This document shows positions 13,327 through 13,680 of a DNA stretch of 13,680 bases, one piece after another. The DNA is taken from contig CANNUR010000061.1 of the NCBI GenBank assembly GCA_947523045.1, forward strand, positions 1 to 13,680. The letters are read 5' to 3'. The notes below the pieces were generated by a model. It had not been told where the DNA came from, did not search any database, and saw only the letters and a list, made by a program, of their open reading frames with translations. Source of the stretch: an uncultured Prosthecobacter sp. Its GTDB lineage: Bacteria; Verrucomicrobiota; Verrucomicrobiia; Verrucomicrobiales; Verrucomicrobiaceae. How positions within the stretch are numbered: position 1 is the first letter of the stretch; each line of letters begins with the position of its first letter. The position numbers and the translations under genes are program-made.

Positions 13327-13674
13327 TCACCAGGTCTGGGCGCCGGCGCCGGCGAGCTCATGGGCTTCGGCCTCCTCCTCGTCGGTTTCGAGCGGCGCGA
13401 AGCGTTCCGAGCGGAAGCCGAGCTCCTGCTTGACGCTGGAGTGCGGGTCGTCGGGGTTTTGCAGTTCTTCGAGCAGGAGCAGCAGGTCGAAGTCGGCACC
13501 GGTCAGGCGGATTTCGGCGTCATCCGTGACCGAGAACACCGGGTTGGAGCGACCCGCGCGCACGGCGCGCACGGTGTAGGTGCGGTCCTTGCGTGGCAGG
13601 GCGCGGTAGAGGTCGTAGACCCAGGGATCGAAGCGGTCGTCGATGCAGACGACCTTCTGGCCGGTTTGGAACAT
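13327..13674 (-). CDS. Uncharacterised 115-residue acidic protein, possibly with an SH3-like fold
   Basis: The frame runs from the ATG at 13674 (MFQTGQKVVCIDDRFDPW) to a TGA at 13327-13329. The N-terminal half (GQKVVCIDD, then RTYTVRAV) resembles short SH3-like proteins of phages and proteobacteria that begin with a G-x-x-V-V-C-hydrophobic-D-D strand and end in a RFxPL strand; here ELGFRSERFAPLE is at 84-96. The C-terminus is a Glu/Ala-rich tail without clear structure. I assign no function. There are no membrane segments or signal peptide. It is first in a probable two-gene unit with the ArsC-like gene. The ATG is preceded by TCCCCC, not by a Shine-Dalgarno. Codon usage looks like that of its neighbours. 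Confidence 0.7.
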   Translation of the reverse strand: MFQTGQKVVCIDDRFDPWVYDLYRALPRKDRTYTVRAVRAGRSNPVFSVTDDAEIRLTGADFDLLLLLEELQNPDDPHSSVKQELGFRSERFAPLETDEEEAEAHELAGAGAQTW

Positions 13675-13680
13675 GGGGGA

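Noticed and set aside
1..13680. Mobile element, prophage, CRISPR or defence island
   Set aside because: No transposase, integrase, direct repeat array or cas-like gene was seen; composition is even across the window.

Overview
The window is a gene-dense, high-GC stretch of a Gram-negative bacterial chromosome. It carries 14 protein genes, one tRNA gene and no sign of phage, IS elements or CRISPR. I infer a member of the Planctomycetes-Verrucomicrobia-Chlamydiae group, most likely Verrucomicrobiota. The reasons are a secreted PQQ-type propeller opening with the WPRFRGP motif seen again and again in that group, scattered trp genes, and few Shine-Dalgarno sequences. A GT9 (heptosyltransferase-family) gene fits an LPS-bearing envelope. 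The taxonomy is inference and was not tested against a database.

Left part, minus strand (3357 down to 1): an OFA-family MFS transporter, a 38-residue one-helix protein 3 nt downstream of it (probably the transporter's small subunit), trpE (anthranilate synthase component I), and the first 81 codons of homoserine dehydrogenase (hom). These four look like one transcription unit. A terminator-like hairpin sits in its leader at 3398-3430. Diverging from it on the plus strand is thrH (HAD phosphatase/homoserine phosphotransferase), followed by the secreted propeller protein and, convergent with that, tRNA-Asp(GTC).

Middle part, plus strand (5702-8372): trpA, dapF and dapA. With hom and thrH, four aspartate-family genes (threonine and lysine/diaminopimelate synthesis) lie within 8.4 kb, interleaved with two tryptophan genes (trpE, trpA) and without trpB, C, D, F or G in view. 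dapA ends 1 nt from the end of a convergent gene that encodes RsmA (16S rRNA dimethyltransferase) fused in frame to a C-terminal NUDIX domain.

Right part: plus-strand genes for a six-helix membrane protein of unknown function, a GT9 glycosyltransferase, a short-LID adenylate kinase and methionyl-tRNA formyltransferase (fmt), in close succession. Converging on fmt is a minus-strand pair: an uncharacterised 115-residue protein followed by an ArsC/Spx-family thioredoxin-fold protein.

Most genes are core metabolism or translation. I found no defence system or obviously new multi-gene machine. The items most worth a second look are the 38-aa transporter partner, the RsmA-NUDIX fusion, the leader hairpin, the long complementary flanks of the tRNA gene, and the pyrimidine-rich sequences in front of several start codons.
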